Part shown: in pieces, positions 9,637 to 18,674 of the stretch | Layout of the letters: each line of letters opens with the position of its first letter | Numbering within the stretch: position 1 is the first letter of the stretch | Assembly (NCBI GenBank): GCA_030429605.1 | Contig: JAUIEV010000002.1 | Location: 334,065-398,064 of the forward strand | From: Chlamydiia bacterium | GTDB lineage: Bacteria; Chlamydiota; Chlamydiia; Chlamydiales; Simkaniaceae | Length of the DNA stretch: 64,000 nt | Reading direction: 5' to 3' | Notes under the pieces: model-generated | Databases searched by the model: none | What the model was told of the DNA's origin: nothing | Seen by the model: only the letters and a program-made list of their open reading frames with translations | Made by a program: the position numbers and the translations under genes

Positions 9637-10743
9637 TTAAAAATCAAGCGCGACCCTCAGCGTGCCACCTTGAAAACTTAATGAACCATTGTTTTCTGAC
9701 AAGAGGCCTTTGTTTGCAGAATCATATATCTGATACAGCATGTTGTAGTTTACAAAGCTGTGCACTTCCCAACCAATACTCGTTGAAAAATGAAGCTTTT
9801 CACGTACAGGCCACCATTCAACCATACACCCAACACCTAGGTCAAAAATAGGTTGCGTTGCATATATTTTTGATTGAGCCACATATGATTCTTCGGAATC
9901 TGTTAAAACATCTGTAAGTGTTGCTCTTTTTTCAATTTCATTCTCTGTGAAAAGAAGACTTACACCTGTATTAGAATAGAATGAGAAATATTGGTTGATG
10001 TACCAGCCCATGTTCAGTCCTGCAAGAACACCAATCCCTTTTTGTTCTTGGGAGTATTTTGTTCTGTTGTCATAGAATTCTCCCACTTGATTATTTTGTT
10101 CATAGTTATGAACTGTAAAGTCTGTGTCGACACGTATCCCACGCAGACCAAAATGGGGCTCCAAAAGGGTGTATTTTCCAATCCAAAAGCCACGATTCAT
10201 TTCAAGATCAACAATATTGGAGTTTACTTTCCAGTGTCCATAGGCAAAGTTCGACAGTGTGTTATTGGAAAACTCGCCACTCCATGGGTTGTTGAGGAGT
10301 GTCGTTCCAATATCGCCCGTAATAATTGCATGCGTCGATGCATCTTGTGCGGTTGCTGTATAGTAGGCCCAGCTCATATTGAGGTTCCATCGATCATGCC
10401 CTGTATTAAATCCAAACAGCAGTCGAAACCCCGGACGGAACCTCCATTTCATATGCTCAATTTCTTTTGGAAACGTGTTAAAAGAGGAATTGGTTTCCAC
10501 TTCGACGGCGTATGGTAGGCCACTTTCTTCAGCATACCACCATAAAAAATCCCCAGCAAAGATAACGTTCGTCTCAGTCCCCAGATCTTCATGACCAACC
10601 GGAGCAACAAGTGCATCCATTTTTTTGTACTGCTTCTCGAGACGTGACACCCTTTTATCGAGATTATTTATTTGCAGGTCATTCACCGCAAATGAAACTG
10701 CACTCGCGCTCAGCACTGTTGCATGAAGGGCTTTTGTAAACAT
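9637..10743 (-). CDS. MOMP-like outer membrane porin
   Basis: Probable beta-barrel porin. From the ATG at 10743 the 368-residue product has a Sec signal peptide (MFTKALHATVLSASAVSFA), then a short coiled-coil-like stretch (LDKRVSRLEKQYKKMDAL), then alternating aromatic-rich strands, and ends in LRVALDF with the C-terminal phenylalanine typical of outer membrane barrels. Phrases such as FRPGFRLLFGFNTGHDRW and FGLRGIRVD are typical of the MOMP-like family of chlamydia-like bacteria and Legionella. AAGGA about 10 bases before 10743 favours that start over one 20 codons upstream. Specific substrate unknown. Confidence 0.8.
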   Translation of the reverse strand: MFTKALHATVLSASAVSFAVNDLQINNLDKRVSRLEKQYKKMDALVAPVGHEDLGTETNVIFAGDFLWWYAEESGLPYAVEVETNSSFNTFPKEIEHMKWRFRPGFRLLFGFNTGHDRWNLNMSWAYYTATAQDASTHAIITGDIGTTLLNNPWSGEFSNNTLSNFAYGHWKVNSNIVDLEMNRGFWIGKYTLLEPHFGLRGIRVDTDFTVHNYEQNNQVGEFYDNRTKYSQEQKGIGVLAGLNMGWYINQYFSFYSNTGVSLLFTENEIEKRATLTDVLTDSEESYVAQSKIYATQPIFDLGVGCMVEWWPVREKLHFSTSIGWEVHSFVNYNMLYQIYDSANKGLLSENNGSLSFQGGTLRVALDF

Positions 10744-10799
10744 AGAGCAATTATCCTTACTATAAAAAAATTTGATTGTGCGTGATTTAAAAAAAACTC

Positions 10800-12629
10800 T
10801 CAAGCGTTTTTCGAAGGTGTCTCTTTATTTGATACTTTGCAATATCGATTGAGTACATCCTCATCATTTTCCATGTACCCTTTAAAAATAAGCCCTTTTG
10901 AAGGATCAATCGTGACGAGTTGCCCTTCCCTGAGTAATCCGAGCGCCCCATCAGCACGCAGGACAAGTGGAATTTCTAAGCGCCGAGAAATTGTAATTGC
11001 CGCTTTCTCCGAATCAACATCTTCTGGGTGGTTTTGCAAGATAATTCCTGAAGCTTCAGTCAGTATTGTCTCATATTCTTCATCACATTGAGATAAGACA
11101 ACAATTTTTCCACGTAAAAAATAGTGCGTATCTTTTTGATGCGCTTCAATGAGTGCAATTTTTCCGTGAGCTTTCCGCCCTTTTCTTGGCTCCCCTCGAA
11201 CAAGGACATCACCAATGTTATCCACAAGCATGGTATTCGTTGTTCCTGCAATGCCAAAAGGCGATCCAGCAGTAATCACAACAAGATCACCATATTTCAC
11301 GAGTGCATTTTGAAGAGCAAAACAGCTTGCAACATCAATTCCTTGGGTTAAGTTTTTTACCTCTTCCAGGACCGGAACAACTCCCCAAGATAAAGCCATT
11401 TGATGGTACGTTTTTTCAGAGTTGGTTACAGCTAAAATAGGCATTTCCGGGCGAAACCGGGACATTGCTTTTGCAGTATATCCTGAACTTGTAAAGGCAA
11501 ATATTGCGGATGCTTCTGCACTGTATGCAGTTTTCACTGTAGCTAATGCAACTGAAGATGAAATATCGTGAAACTTGAGTCTCGTCATTTCTTTGTAAAA
11601 GAGCTCAGCATAGTTAAAGTCTGACTCTGCTTCTTCAACGATTTCCCGCATAATTCTGACAGCTTCGATTGGATATTTTCCAACAGCTGTTTCTCCGGAA
11701 AGCATAACCGCTGAGGTGCTATCATAAATTGCATTTGCGACATCCGACGCTTCCGCTCTCGTGGGGAGAGGGTTATGAATCATTGACTCTAGCATTTGTG
11801 TCGCAGTGACAACCGGCTTAAAAGCGCAGTAGCTTTTTCGGATCATCATTTTTTGTAGCTTTGGAACATGCGTCAGCGGAAGCTCTACTCCTAAATCACC
11901 ACGCGCAACCATGATCCCATCTGAAACCTGCAAAATCCCGTCAAAATTTTTGACGCCAAGTGCAGATTCTATTTTAGATATAACCAGAATATCTGCTTTT
12001 TTCTTTGAGGCTAAAAGTTTTTTAATTTCTAAAACATGTTCCGGTGTTCGAATAAATGATGCTGCAATGATATCAATATCCTGTTCACATCCAAACGTAA
12101 TATCCTTTATATCTTGCTGTGTCATTGCAGGAAGTTCGAGTTTAGCATATGGAATATTCACGCCCTTATTGCTCGAAATCGTTCCCTCATTCTCAACTTT
12201 TAACACTGCCTCATTTTCATTTACGGAAAGGACATGCGTTGACACATAACCATCATCAATAAGCACGTTCATTTTCAGCTCTAATGCATCAATAACATGA
12301 GGAGGATCCACATTGAGTATTCCAGGCCCAATTTTCTTAGGGTCTTTCACCAGAGTAATCGTGTCTCCTTTTTTGACAGAAAGAGGTGTCTCCACCTTGC
12401 CGACCCGGATCTCCGGACCTTTTGTATCAAGCATGATTGCAAGTGGTCTATCAAGCTCTTTTCGCGCTTTTTTAAGACGCTCTATCACTTCAGCATGCTG
12501 CTCGTGAGTGCCGTGACTAAAGTTGAGCCGAGCAACATTCATCCCAGCTTTCATTAGTTTAAGAATTTGTGGATAACTCGATACAGAAGGACCGATAGTA
12601 CAGATGATTTTTGTTCTACGAAAATCCAA
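10800..12629 (-). CDS. pyk: Pyruvate kinase with extra C-terminal PEP-utiliser-like domain
   Basis: Converts phosphoenolpyruvate and ADP to pyruvate and ATP. The 609-residue protein has KIICTIGPS at the start, LNFSHGTHEQH, MVARGDLGVELPL, and MLESMIHNPLPTRAEASDVANA, the nucleotide and metal site segments. Normal enzymes are about 470-480 residues; the extra ~120 at the C-terminus (KIVVLSQCDEEYETILTEA, then GIILQ) resemble the mobile phosphohistidine domain of PEP-utilising enzymes, without its catalytic histidine loop being evident. The start is a TTG at 12629, supported by GAGG 7 bases upstream; no in-frame ATG precedes the conserved motif. Confidence 0.92.
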   Translation of the reverse strand: MDFRRTKIICTIGPSVSSYPQILKLMKAGMNVARLNFSHGTHEQHAEVIERLKKARKELDRPLAIMLDTKGPEIRVGKVETPLSVKKGDTITLVKDPKKIGPGILNVDPPHVIDALELKMNVLIDDGYVSTHVLSVNENEAVLKVENEGTISSNKGVNIPYAKLELPAMTQQDIKDITFGCEQDIDIIAASFIRTPEHVLEIKKLLASKKKADILVISKIESALGVKNFDGILQVSDGIMVARGDLGVELPLTHVPKLQKMMIRKSYCAFKPVVTATQMLESMIHNPLPTRAEASDVANAIYDSTSAVMLSGETAVGKYPIEAVRIMREIVEEAESDFNYAELFYKEMTRLKFHDISSSVALATVKTAYSAEASAIFAFTSSGYTAKAMSRFRPEMPILAVTNSEKTYHQMALSWGVVPVLEEVKNLTQGIDVASCFALQNALVKYGDLVVITAGSPFGIAGTTNTMLVDNIGDVLVRGEPRKGRKAHGKIALIEAHQKDTHYFLRGKIVVLSQCDEEYETILTEASGIILQNHPEDVDSEKAAITISRRLEIPLVLRADGALGLLREGQLVTIDPSKGLIFKGYMENDEDVLNRYCKVSNKETPSKNA

Positions 12630-12764
12630 GATATAGCCTCTTCACTTATTGCGTGAACTCACTATACAAATTACATAGAATGCACAAAAGGATTTTTTAT
12701 ACCGTCGATGGACTCAGTGTATAGAGCGGTAAAATGACATGAAATGCGCAATGTATATGAAATA

Positions 12765-14366
12765 CTACGAGCATGCACTATGTGTGAGCCAAAACTTATA
12801 AAAAAGGTCTGGCCGTCCAAGCCACCCAAAAAACTTTCGGCGAAATTTATCCCACCCTTTTTGTCGATTATCAAGGAGCCTACTGAGCTCATAATGCTGC
12901 TCAGCAACTTGGTTTGAAAGCGTTATCACTGAATAGTGCCTTTCAAGTGGTGTTTGCCCTCTAAATTCAGATGCCGTTGTTTCTCTTAGGTGCGGACCAA
13001 AAAGCGACTGATATATCAAAGAAATAGTTTCAAATGGGCTTGCAGGTCTCATTGGATTATCAGGAACACTGGTAGGAGCTTTCTGCCCTGGACGTAATGG
13101 GAATACATACGTTACTTCCAGATCTATTTTATCTGGATCACAGAAAAGCCCGGCATGCCCGTCTCCCATCAGCCTGACGAGGTCATCATAGTCAAAGATC
13201 ATATTCACTTTAATCTTTTGCTCGAGTCCCCTCACCTTTTCAGCAAGGAGCTGAAGCGTGTATAAATCAAGCCCCGGATTTCCAACTGTTGAAACTTTCC
13301 GAACACGGTTAAGGAAAAGACACATATCGAAAAAGGCAAGAGCTCCACCAAGAGACATTCCTGTTAAGTCAACTTTCTCATCTACAGTTTCAACAAACCC
13401 CAGCTCCGGCCGTGTTAACAGATCATTGGTTTCATCATACGTAGCAATTGCTCCTGCAGCTCCAAGATTTGGATGAAGATCAATAAGCCCTGTTTCCCAT
13501 CCTCTTGGAACGGTGCTATTCGTGACCTGTGTCCCTAAATGAGAAATAACACTCGGACAATCGAGCGTATTCATTGACTTATGAAAGAATTTGTAACATC
13601 CATGCTGGTTGATCATCCTAAAAACATACGTGTATCCTTCCGGGTGCGGAATGACCGTTCCTTCCGGCATATAGTAGTTGTAGACTTTCTTGACTCTGCG
13701 AATAACTTCTGCAAGTTCTGTGTGATCTGAGCTGCTTCTCATTTCCTCAACAAGGAAGACGCGCTTCTTCATCTGTTGCAGCGCACCGTCCCCAAAATCA
13801 GGTTCTCCACGCTTCGTAAACTCAGGGATACAATGACAGAATAATACGTTAACGTCATCGAATGGGATTGCTAAGTCATATAAAATATCGAAGTCTGTTT
13901 TTCTTAAATCGCCAAAATCATGTTCCCGAAAATGCGTATGTAGCTCTTTTTCTTGTTGTTTCGACATGTGCAGGTAGCCGCAGTGTCCTTCTCGAATATC
14001 CCAATAGATTCGTCGAATATCATTCAAGCGAACATCACCCATACCTGCAAAAATTAATTTTACATCTCGTGCAGATAGAGATAAGCCATGTGTGTGCTTA
14101 TAGGATATGTCGAGCCCCCATCGATCTGAGACTTCCTTGACACGCCATTCACCGAAAGAATCATATAAAAATTTTATTGAGTCTTGGTTTTTCTTCTTAA
14201 AGGAACTCGGAAGCATGAAAGACAGGACTGCCGGAACGAATTGATACATATTCAATCCAAAGGAACACAAAAACTCTTCATCTTCAGATGAAAACGTAAC
14301 CCTATTGATATCCCAAGAGTTCTGTATAGTTGAAGCAATGACTTCAAACGATTCTTTATGACCCAT
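12765..14366 (-). CDS. Hypothetical protein with a lipase-like nucleophile elbow
   Basis: No family recognised over most of its 533 residues. Around residues 365-385 it has TGMSLGGALAFFDMCLFL, a G-x-S-x-G elbow as in class 3 lipases and other alpha/beta hydrolases, followed by VSTVGNPGLDLYTLQLL, which resembles the strand after the elbow. No signal peptide is seen. GGAG four to five bases before the ATG at 14366 supports that start over a GTG four codons upstream. It lies between pyk and a porin gene, all on the minus strand. A hydrolase role is inference. Confidence 0.5.
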   Translation of the reverse strand: MGHKESFEVIASTIQNSWDINRVTFSSEDEEFLCSFGLNMYQFVPAVLSFMLPSSFKKKNQDSIKFLYDSFGEWRVKEVSDRWGLDISYKHTHGLSLSARDVKLIFAGMGDVRLNDIRRIYWDIREGHCGYLHMSKQQEKELHTHFREHDFGDLRKTDFDILYDLAIPFDDVNVLFCHCIPEFTKRGEPDFGDGALQQMKKRVFLVEEMRSSSDHTELAEVIRRVKKVYNYYMPEGTVIPHPEGYTYVFRMINQHGCYKFFHKSMNTLDCPSVISHLGTQVTNSTVPRGWETGLIDLHPNLGAAGAIATYDETNDLLTRPELGFVETVDEKVDLTGMSLGGALAFFDMCLFLNRVRKVSTVGNPGLDLYTLQLLAEKVRGLEQKIKVNMIFDYDDLVRLMGDGHAGLFCDPDKIDLEVTYVFPLRPGQKAPTSVPDNPMRPASPFETISLIYQSLFGPHLRETTASEFRGQTPLERHYSVITLSNQVAEQHYELSRLLDNRQKGWDKFRRKFFGWLGRPDLFYKFWLTHSACS

Positions 14367-14442
14367 GATTCTCCACACGAATTTTGAATGAATTATACAA
14401 AAAATGGAGAATAAAGAGTATTTCAGAAATAAATTGATAAAA

Positions 14443-14479
14443 AAACCCTTATTTTGAATTTAAATCAAAATAAGGGTTT
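14443..14479 (-). terminator. Strong intrinsic terminator of the propeller/porin operon
   Basis: A perfect 15-bp stem (AAACCCTTATTTTGA at 14443-14457 with its complement at 14465-14479) around a 7-base loop. Read on the minus strand it is followed by a long T-run (14436-14445), placing it 27 bases after the stop of the second MOMP-like gene. Confidence 0.88.
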
Positions 14480-14505
14480 CATCGATGACATCAGTCAAAT
14501 AAACC

Positions 14506-15564
14506 TTAGAAATCGAATTTTAGATCGATAAAGTACCGCTGGAGCGACATGTCGTAGTCAAGCTCATTTAACGCGCTTGTCATGTCATACCGAATGAACT
14601 GATTCCAGTAGTAACTCATTTGATACCCAATACGTGCAGCGACGTAGATCCGCTCGTCATGGAAAAAGTCACCATATCCGAGACCAAAGTTGAGGTCAAC
14701 TTGCGGAATGTATTGGTTAAAAGCTGAGGTATCAATAAATTTTGAACCATTTGAGCTATATTCCTGCTCCATGTTCAGCTTAAACTTTCCAGCAAGAAGG
14801 GCTCCCGATGGTTCAGAGAAGAGATACCATGTTGGTCTGAAATAGTAGTTCAGGTTAAGTCCCATGCGAGGACCAAGCCCAAAAAACTTTGAAGAAATGG
14901 TATTTTTCAAATATGCAGAAACAGTATCAGACGCAATCGACTCTTTCAGCTCATTGTGCTGGATCGTTTGAGTCTGTTTAATATCTGCAATCATTCCACC
15001 AATGTGTCCACGAATAGACATGTTTTTGCTTGTGAAAAAAGATTTACCAAGCTCTAGCTCATACGTGTACATATCTGTTTGAAAGGTACCTGTTGCATTT
15101 TCTGAATATGAGAATGCTGTATTATTTCCAGGAACAGCTGGTGAAATGCGTGTTATAAGTACATCACCTCCATCAACTGAGGTACCAGATGTTTCAGAAA
15201 AATAGAGAAAGTTGAAGTATACATCCCACTCAACAGGCATGATGTTATACCCAATTCCAACAGTAAAACCGGGGCCCCAGTCAAACGATTGGTTGTAGTG
15301 CTTGTATGAAGTAATCGTGCCGTTGTTCGCAATTGCACGAGTACTTTGTGTTTCTGCAACTTCAGCTCCATATGTTCTTGATTTTCCCCAGAAAAACTCG
15401 AACGTTGTGTAAAAATATGGATCCTCAATACAAGGAATTCCATTTGGTACCAACGCTCCTACCGTATCAACGGGAGTTGAGATGAGCTCTGGGCCCTTCT
15501 CTTGACCTGCAAAGCCACAAACAGTTGCACATGCAGCGAGAAAGGTTCCTATTTTATGTTTCAT
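14506..15564 (-). CDS. MOMP-like outer membrane porin (second copy)
   Basis: A 352-residue probable outer membrane beta-barrel. It has a Sec signal peptide (MKHKIGTFLAACATVCGFAG), the barrel opening PYFYTTFEFFWGKSRTYG, then FDWGPGFTVGIGYNI and GLGPRMGLNLNYYFRPTW, and ends in LKFDF with a terminal phenylalanine. GGAG is 4 bases before the ATG. The preceding propeller gene ends 31 bases upstream on the same strand, so this porin is probably the last gene of that transcript. It is only distantly similar to the porin at 9637. Confidence 0.8.
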   Translation of the reverse strand: MKHKIGTFLAACATVCGFAGQEKGPELISTPVDTVGALVPNGIPCIEDPYFYTTFEFFWGKSRTYGAEVAETQSTRAIANNGTITSYKHYNQSFDWGPGFTVGIGYNIMPVEWDVYFNFLYFSETSGTSVDGGDVLITRISPAVPGNNTAFSYSENATGTFQTDMYTYELELGKSFFTSKNMSIRGHIGGMIADIKQTQTIQHNELKESIASDTVSAYLKNTISSKFFGLGPRMGLNLNYYFRPTWYLFSEPSGALLAGKFKLNMEQEYSSNGSKFIDTSAFNQYIPQVDLNFGLGYGDFFHDERIYVAARIGYQMSYYWNQFIRYDMTSALNELDYDMSLQRYFIDLKFDF

Positions 15565-15595
15565 AGCGCTCCAGCGTTATCAATATTGTTAAAAA

Positions 15596-17083
15596 CTACT
15601 CAGTGGAAACTTCAACTTCACCAGACACTTGGTTAAAAGCTGATAGCCCCCGAAGTCTATATGTATTTCCTTTATACAGTGATGCTCGAAGTACGCCACC
15701 GGATACTTCCCCACGAAAGCTTCCGAGCACATCGTTTCCTTCTCGATCTAGCACCTGCATCCACGGCATAGACACCTGTGGAGTCCACATAAATCTCGTA
15801 TCACCCTTCTGTTGAAATGAACGTGCAGTCTGAGGCAGCGTGTTCAAAGATGCAGGTGTAAAAAAGGTTGTGTAAAGGGATTCATCATCATCCGATTTAA
15901 TAATTGTTACCCCTGTTCCATTTGTAGAAAGCTGCAAGATTGGATAGTTGTTATTCACATCCTCATCGACAATCTCTTGTGCATCATCCCATGTATATCC
16001 GTTATACACAGAAGCACTCAGCCCACTATCTTTTTGGTATACAGCAAGGGCACCACCTTGATCTATATTTCTCACTCGTGCATACGTTACATCTGTACTT
16101 TCGACAATTCGCTCATACGTTGCAAAAGTGCCATTTGTACATTTCACAGCACCAACGCCTTCAATCCCATCTTCATCAATATCAAAAACAATGAATCCTT
16201 CATTTTCATTATTCAAACAAACTGCAGGTCCATCAGAAGCAGCATCGAATACAGTTTGTGTTGTCTCCCAACGTGTCCCATTAAAGAATGCAGCCTGTGT
16301 GGCTATATCATCACCATCATCAGAAAGGGTCCATGCTGCTAAAATGCATCCATTGTCATTGATCGCAATTGGTTGATTAGACCAGTTTTCAGGAAGCTGT
16401 GCATCAACAGACCCATCTGTCAGGTTTCGAGGACTTGTCCATGAACCATTTCTATACCGAGCAGTCTGCACAATGTGGTTTCCTCCACCATCAGTGTCCA
16501 AGTCCCAAATAGCACACGCTTGACTGTTGTTGTTGACAACAACATATCCCGAGTCGAAATCATCATCCCCAGTTGTTAACTCAGTTGCAGATGCATCCCA
16601 CGATCCATTTTGAAACCTTTTCGAGAAAATCCCTCCGACTGTAGCTGTTTCCCATACGCACACACCAAAGCCATTATCTCCAAGAGCGACTGATGAGTCA
16701 TGTCCATTTGTTGTGAGGACTTCTCGCGCAGACCAACTTGTCCCATTGTAGTACCATCCGTACACTTCATCAGGTGATGCAGACGAGTTTGTTGCTGTAA
16801 GCAATGCTTGACCGGTCGCATTCATACTGAGCGCTACATCTTGCAGATTTGCAGAGGCGTCATAGAGTGTTTGTTGCACCCCCCATTCAGATCCATTCCA
16901 AACGCGGAAATACAAAATATCTGCAGTGGTATCAAAATACACAGCCAATCCTTGACCACGTGCATCAAGACCAACATTGTATTCATCAATTTCGTTTCCG
17001 GAACCAGGAAACAAGTTGTCAACATCAGACCATGTGCCAGCACAAAGCTGGCTACATAAAAAGATATATGGCATCCATTTCAT
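15596..17083 (-). CDS. Secreted beta-propeller-like repeat protein, paralogue 1
   Basis: Function unknown. The 495-residue product has a short signal peptide (MKWMPYIFLCSQLCAG) and about seven repeats of 55-60 residues, each with a motif like NGSEWG, NGTSWS, NGSWDA, NGSWTS, NGTRWE or NGYTWD followed by a line of the type N-x-x-G-x-A-x-x-x-W. This periodicity suggests a seven-bladed propeller. The last ~80 residues form a separate module (TARSFQQKGDTRFMWTPQ to the end) like a small beta-sandwich sorting or binding domain. Closest relative is the next gene upstream. Likely surface or periplasmic; ligand unknown. Confidence 0.72.
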   Translation of the reverse strand: MKWMPYIFLCSQLCAGTWSDVDNLFPGSGNEIDEYNVGLDARGQGLAVYFDTTADILYFRVWNGSEWGVQQTLYDASANLQDVALSMNATGQALLTATNSSASPDEVYGWYYNGTSWSAREVLTTNGHDSSVALGDNGFGVCVWETATVGGIFSKRFQNGSWDASATELTTGDDDFDSGYVVVNNNSQACAIWDLDTDGGGNHIVQTARYRNGSWTSPRNLTDGSVDAQLPENWSNQPIAINDNGCILAAWTLSDDGDDIATQAAFFNGTRWETTQTVFDAASDGPAVCLNNENEGFIVFDIDEDGIEGVGAVKCTNGTFATYERIVESTDVTYARVRNIDQGGALAVYQKDSGLSASVYNGYTWDDAQEIVDEDVNNNYPILQLSTNGTGVTIIKSDDDESLYTTFFTPASLNTLPQTARSFQQKGDTRFMWTPQVSMPWMQVLDREGNDVLGSFRGEVSGGVLRASLYKGNTYRLRGLSAFNQVSGEVEVSTE

Positions 17084-17145
17084 CGTAAAAAACTCTTTTT
17101 CAAAAAAAAGTAAAAAAAGTTTGGAAATACCTCAACCATTTTTCT

Positions 17146-18609
17146 TTATTCCTCTTGAACAAGTACACTTGAAGAACGTTGATTAAACGGTGATATTCCT
17201 TGGACTTTCAACCGTCCTGATTTGTACAAATAGTTTGGAAGAACTGCCTCACCACCTGCAATAAATGGAGAGCTCACCGCTTGCCCTGTCAGTGTATCGG
17301 TGAGCTGTAACTGATTGATTCCAGTCTGCTGAGAGGGTGCCCACGTACATCTTAAAGCATTTTTTGTAGGAATTGCCTTCACATTTTGAGGAGGCGTTGA
17401 CGCAGGTGACGGTGTAAATACAGAAGCGTAAAGCGCTTCTTCATCTTCATCCTCGACAAGCGCAATAGCTGAGCCATTTTTTGATAGGGCAAGAATTGGA
17501 TACGCTTCATAAATATCAAAGTCATCGTCCATGATCACGTCTGCCTCCGCCCACGATGACCCATCATACGTCATGCCGGCAAGCCCATCGTCATAGTCAA
17601 ATACAACGAGTGCACCACCTTGATTCATACACTGAACTTTTGGGTAGTATACATCAGGACCTTCATCAGGGAAAATTTCTTGTGCTTCTGCAATGTTTCC
17701 ATTGGTCACTTTACTTATCCACACTTCGTCACTATCTTCAAAAGCAACAAATCCATTGTCATGATCATCAAGACATACTGAAGGCTCTTCATTATCGTCA
17801 TCATAAACAGTCTGCACGTTCCAGGTTGAACCATTGTAAAACGCCGCCTCAACAGTTCCATCTCCTTCCCATGCACACAAAACGTGCCCGCTTTCATTCA
17901 TTGCCACACACTGAGCTGCCCAATTAGAAGGGAATGCAGCGTAGTCTCCTTCTTCTGTCAAAGCAAATTGATCTTCCCACTGTCCATTTCTATAAAATGC
18001 ACCAAGGATTTGCTCTCCCTCTCTGTCCCACATCACGACGGCAGTGTTGTTATTGTTAATAGCAGCCCACGGAGAGTCCATCTCTCCCTCTTCACTTATT
18101 TGTGTTGGAGCGTCTGCCCACGTCCCATTTTGAAATGTGATCGCTTCGATTGGTCCTGTCTCATTAACTTCCCAAGCAACGACACCAAATCCATTATTGT
18201 TAAAAACACACGTTGGATCATCACCGTTTTGATCATCTGTGAGCTGCACGGCATCCGACCAATCAGATCCGTCATAGTACCACCCATAGATATCTTCAAG
18301 ATCTTCATATGTTGCTGCCATAAGCGCTTGCCCCTGCGCATTCATACTAAGACTCATGTTTTTAAATGTTCGCGAACCTACCCCTGGAGTGTCAATTTCA
18401 ACAGCAGCTTCCCATTCGCTTCCATTCCATTTCCTTGACAACAAAACATAATCATCATCGTCAAACCAAACAACAAGTCCATTTCCATTTGCATCCATAG
18501 AAACGTTGTAATCGTAGATCGTGTTTGATTCTGAAACCAAATTTACAGGCTCTGACCAGGTATTTGCAAAACACCATCCACAGAAAAGAGTAAGAAAAAA
18601 ATATCTCAT
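17146..18609 (-). CDS. Secreted beta-propeller-like repeat protein, paralogue 2
   Basis: A 487-residue close paralogue of the protein at 15596. Signal peptide MRYFFLTLFCGWCFANTW, then blades marked by NGSEWE, DGSDWS, NGTWAD, NGQWED, NGSTWN and DGSSWA, each preceded by a strand such as NNNGFGVVAWE or NNNTAVVMWD. It is very acidic in the loops (DDDDY, DDDNEEP, DDDFD), which could bind calcium. A C-terminal module starts near TPPQNVKAIPTKNALRCTW. 62 bases separate it from paralogue 1; no terminator lies between them. Confidence 0.72.
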   Translation of the reverse strand: MRYFFLTLFCGWCFANTWSEPVNLVSESNTIYDYNVSMDANGNGLVVWFDDDDYVLLSRKWNGSEWEAAVEIDTPGVGSRTFKNMSLSMNAQGQALMAATYEDLEDIYGWYYDGSDWSDAVQLTDDQNGDDPTCVFNNNGFGVVAWEVNETGPIEAITFQNGTWADAPTQISEEGEMDSPWAAINNNNTAVVMWDREGEQILGAFYRNGQWEDQFALTEEGDYAAFPSNWAAQCVAMNESGHVLCAWEGDGTVEAAFYNGSTWNVQTVYDDDNEEPSVCLDDHDNGFVAFEDSDEVWISKVTNGNIAEAQEIFPDEGPDVYYPKVQCMNQGGALVVFDYDDGLAGMTYDGSSWAEADVIMDDDFDIYEAYPILALSKNGSAIALVEDEDEEALYASVFTPSPASTPPQNVKAIPTKNALRCTWAPSQQTGINQLQLTDTLTGQAVSSPFIAGGEAVLPNYLYKSGRLKVQGISPFNQRSSSVLVQEE

Positions 18610-18674
18610 ACATTCACCAAATTTTTTTTATGAACCGTACTAAAAGCACACTTTAACTCTCAATATTTTTCTTT

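Noticed and set aside
14443..14479. 15-bp palindrome as an operator or attachment site
   Set aside because: Its position just after a stop codon with a T-run on the coding strand side is that of a terminator.
16128..18438. Several plus-strand frames of 70-184 residues opposite the propeller genes
   Set aside because: They follow the periodic repeat of the minus-strand genes, start without ribosome sites and have compositions expected of antisense frames.
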